NCBI GenBank assembly: GCA_003158365.1
Contig: PMIW01000189.1
Location: 1 to 16,418 of the forward strand
Length of the DNA: 16,418 nucleotides
Direction: 5' to 3'
Origin: Ignavibacteriota bacterium
GTDB taxonomy: Bacteria > Bacteroidota > Ignavibacteria > Tepidaquicellales > Tepidaquicellaceae
Positions within the stretch are counted from its first letter, which is position 1. The number at the start of each line of letters is the position of its first letter. Made by a program: the position numbers and the translations under genes. Under the pieces are notes generated by a model. The model worked only from the letters and a program-made list of their open reading frames with translations. It was not told where the DNA came from and ran no database searches. Of this stretch, positions 15,001 through 16,418 are shown in pieces.

Positions 15001-16345
15001 CATTGAAAAAGGAAATTTGGCAGATTTATACAATCGGTTACACCCTGATGAAATCAAAGATATAAGAGAAGCCCAAAAGAAATTACTCAAAGAAGGCAGA
15101 CATGAGAGTGAGTTCCGGTTAAAGCAAGCAAATGGGAATTGGCTAAATATTTCGGGAAAATCCGTTGTAGTAAGAGATAGTAACAATAATCCTTTATATA
15201 TTCTGTCAATATTCCGTGATATTTCCGGAAGAAAAAAGATTGAACAGGCATTATTCGAAAGTGAAAAGAAATTCAGGGAACTAGTAGAATTACTTCCTGA
15301 AATTGTATTCGAAACAGATAAAAACAGCAATGTTATTTTTGTAAACAAAGCAGGTTTAACACAATTTGATTTATCTTTAGAAGAATTGAGTAAAGGTTAT
15401 ACTGTTTTAGATTTTCTTGCTCCCGAAGTTCATGAAAAAGCAAAAATAAATTTCTATAAAGTTTTTAGCGGTGAGCCTTCAAAAGGTAACGAATATACCG
15501 GTCTAAAGAAAGACGGTAGTAAATTTCCGGTTTATATTAATTCTGTACCCATTGTTAAAAATAATGAACCAACAGGAATCAGAGGAATTGTGGTTGATAT
15601 TACAAATCAAAAAAACACTGAAGAAAAATTATTAAAAATTTCCGAAGAACAAAAAGATCTGATTGCTGCTAAGGACAAATTCTTTTCGATAATAGCACAC
15701 GACCTGCGGAATCCGTTTACCGGGTTATATGGATTTTCTCAAGTTTTGCACGATGAAGCCTTGGAATTATCTAGTGAGGAAATTGTAAAATATTCGGGTC
15801 ATATAAAAGATTCAGCTGAGAATCTGCTGAACCTTCTTGATAATTTACTGCAATGGGGGAGGTTACAAACGGGAAAGATGGAAGCCAGGCTGGAAAAAAT
15901 TAACCTTTTTAAAAAAATAGAGAATAGCATTTCTCTGTTATCTCACAATATAAATAAAAAAGAAATTTCCATTTCTAATTATATTAAAAATGATATTTAT
16001 GTATTTGCTGATAATTTTATGTTAGATTCTATTATTCAGAATTTACTTATGAATTCAATTAAATTCACACCAAGAAAGGGTGAGATAGAATTTTCTTCTG
16101 ATATTTCAGATGGTTTTGCTTATATATCTTTATCTGACACGGGTATCGGATTATCAACCGAACAAATTGAGAATATATTCCGAATAGATAAACGAAATAC
16201 AACATTAGGCACTGAAAATGAACCCGGTACGGGTTTAGGGGTTATACTTTGTAAAGAGATGATTGAGAAACAAGGTGGTAAATTAATAATAAAATCAGAA
16301 ATTGGTAAAGGTTCAGTTTTTATATTTAGCTTGCTTTTGGTGTAA
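12080..16345 (+). CDS. membrane sensor histidine kinase: propeller, Y_Y_Y, three PAS, HisKA, HATPase_c
   Basis: The 1421-residue protein is intact. Residues 1-27 are a signal peptide (YALIFIFLFFSLDCFSQ). Residues about 28-640 are two-component-regulator propeller repeats (VYDITQDSTGRMWFGTGVGI, IYSIFKDNKGRIFAGTQDGL, ALFFDSDNRLWIGTDMGVSR), enough for about two seven-bladed propellers. Residues about 650-740 are a Y_Y_Y domain (YKVKLEGFDKDW, PGDYVFKVKARN). A transmembrane helix lies at about 745-765, then a coiled coil, then PAS domains at about 814-935, 936-1058 and 1059-1190. HisKA carries phospho-acceptor His1207 in AHDLRNPF. HATPase_c has the N-box NLLMN (Asn1321, Asn1325), G1 DTGIG from 1353 and G2 GTGLG from 1383. 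It should sense an extracytoplasmic ligand and autophosphorylate. Unlike hybrid (HTCS) relatives of Bacteroides it ends after the kinase, with no receiver or AraC domain, so it needs a separate response regulator that is not in the window. The start is fixed by the signal peptide. Confidence 0.95.
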   Translation: MTIGEGTKSVYALIFIFLFFSLDCFSQIYSTHNYTPEDGLAARTVYDITQDSTGRMWFGTGVGISRYDGFKFENYDFTKEVNKISYRRIKTDEKGFVWSISYYTRDSIRVFKNNQWFSIPPPGISNIYVENSAIDIFYDNNNPVFCLGTSEGIFINKDNVWRRYGEENGLICNSVINVCVFDKKFYIATKKGISVFYSDSFDNSLNNIISKEPTNILKVYFQKLSVNNKEETKMWILMPNKLGYIENGIFSMLTTDFEIPDISSFISYSLVIDERDNIYFGSPYVKYYININNRKIVQLFKENGLISNGCTSIFIDIEDNLWVSDTRGLCKLNSLAFRNHNSRIGLEEDEVTAVNEISPQKYIFGHNHGITISENHKFKYISFKTLKNYKSNSSRVLDIFKDKKGNIWLSAFNMGIGKLNNTDNIEWMKVPDSTRFTSVISDEDGNIIASSDNGIYIYNKGKFEKYYNNILTNVRKLFNLNDGKIWAATSRGIYIIKNQNTKLIKRNDKFEANSIYSIFKDNKGRIFAGTQDGLYIVQNDSMIKFRENKFAIDDAVFNMVQDKNNNFWFGTNKNLVFWDGNNIIKEYNSKNGLVPGEINRSALFFDSDNRLWIGTDMGVSRYNSELDIKKSYIPKVEIISIIENGGNIISIDKDIKLGYKNNNLKFLFRGISFVNENSIEYKVKLEGFDKDWVDLNQNHIDDIKYLNLKPGDYVFKVKARNPSGEWSSEVASKIITIENPFYYKWWFILLVMVFAVTGLYGLFYHHSRTRYLSKIETEVQKRTEELAKAKNDLVTVNESLEERVKQRTNELSESESKYRSVVEQASDGIVIYDIESRKILQTNIAYCKMLGYEMDEMLSLTLYDMIAHEKESVDSFVKKIINEKIVFIGERFHKMKNGDFLPVEVSARKFCYAGNPAICVFVRDISERKKAEVALRESEERYRTLVENADDIILTYDLNFKSMQGNKKLTESLGIEKGNLADLYNRLHPDEIKDIREAQKKLLKEGRHESEFRLKQANGNWLNISGKSVVVRDSNNNPLYILSIFRDISGRKKIEQALFESEKKFRELVELLPEIVFETDKNSNVIFVNKAGLTQFDLSLEELSKGYTVLDFLAPEVHEKAKINFYKVFSGEPSKGNEYTGLKKDGSKFPVYINSVPIVKNNEPTGIRGIVVDITNQKNTEEKLLKISEEQKDLIAAKDKFFSIIAHDLRNPFTGLYGFSQVLHDEALELSSEEIVKYSGHIKDSAENLLNLLDNLLQWGRLQTGKMEARLEKINLFKKIENSISLLSHNINKKEISISNYIKNDIYVFADNFMLDSIIQNLLMNSIKFTPRKGEIEFSSDISDGFAYISLSDTGIGLSTEQIENIFRIDKRNTTLGTENEPGTGLGVILCKEMIEKQGGKLIIKSEIGKGSVFIFSLLLV

Positions 16346-16418
16346 ACTTTAATTTTTATTTTTTAAAAATGAAATTTCTATTAGCACTTTGTTTATAAAC
16401 TGTAAGCAATCTGAGATA
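16346..16418. other. short tail after the kinase gene, with repeat copy at window edge
   Basis: An ATG at 16369 gives only MKFLLALCL before TAA, which looks like the beginning of a signal peptide but stops at once. GCAATCTGAGATA at 16406-16418 is another member of the repeat seen at 7018-7063, cut by the window end. No terminator is visible before the edge. Confidence 0.4.

Noticed and set aside
14902..15348. 148-residue minus-strand frame inside the kinase
   Set aside because: It is an antisense shadow of the PAS domains, Ser/Phe/Leu-rich, with no independent support.

Overview
The window looks like a piece of an AT-rich chromosome from the Bacteroidota/Chlorobi side of the tree, most likely an Ignavibacteria-type organism. 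The evidence is repeated C-terminal sorting domains of the type IX secretion system (T9SS) with the motif YPNPFNP and a KKMxxxK-like end. One protein also carries the linker LPVEIASFSF...LNWITA...GFDIERK...YRLKQID, which is typical of that group. This assignment is inferred from protein style only, not from a marker gene.

Layout. Bases 1-240 are the last 79 codons of a T9SS cargo gene (+ strand). Bases 308-572 are a decayed second T9SS sorting domain. Bases 715-6153 (- strand) encode a complete 1812-residue secreted beta-strand/beta-helix surface protein. Bases 6221-6913 (+) are a dead CPBP-family intramembrane protease with three in-frame stops and no visible frameshift. It is followed by what may be a six-codon scar of another T9SS tail, a terminator and a short 10-bp-periodic repeat. 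Bases 7111-7160 are the 3' part of a tRNA-Glu(UUC) gene followed by a perfect terminator, which looks like the scar of a tRNA-targeted integration. Bases 7601-9814 (+) encode a complete 737-residue secreted protein with 14 BNR/sortilin-like repeats and a T9SS tail. Bases 9911-10346 (-) are a tyrosine recombinase destroyed by a frameshift and a large internal deletion. Bases 10768-11016 (+) encode a small unrecognised 82-residue protein. About 1.06 kb of very AT-rich DNA with several inverted repeats follows. Bases 12080-16345 (+) encode a 1421-residue membrane histidine kinase with a secreted-side two-component-regulator propeller, a Y_Y_Y domain, three PAS domains, HisKA and HATPase_c.

How it fits together. 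The intact genes are two surface or secreted T9SS cargos, a large sensor kinase and one small protein. They do not form an operon: each has its own long AT-rich leader, and several have their own terminators. The rest is wreckage (integrase, tRNA fragment, protease, sorting-domain remnants, diverged short repeats). I read this as an accessory region where mobile DNA has come and gone. No complete mobile element, CRISPR array, defence system or metabolic cluster was found.
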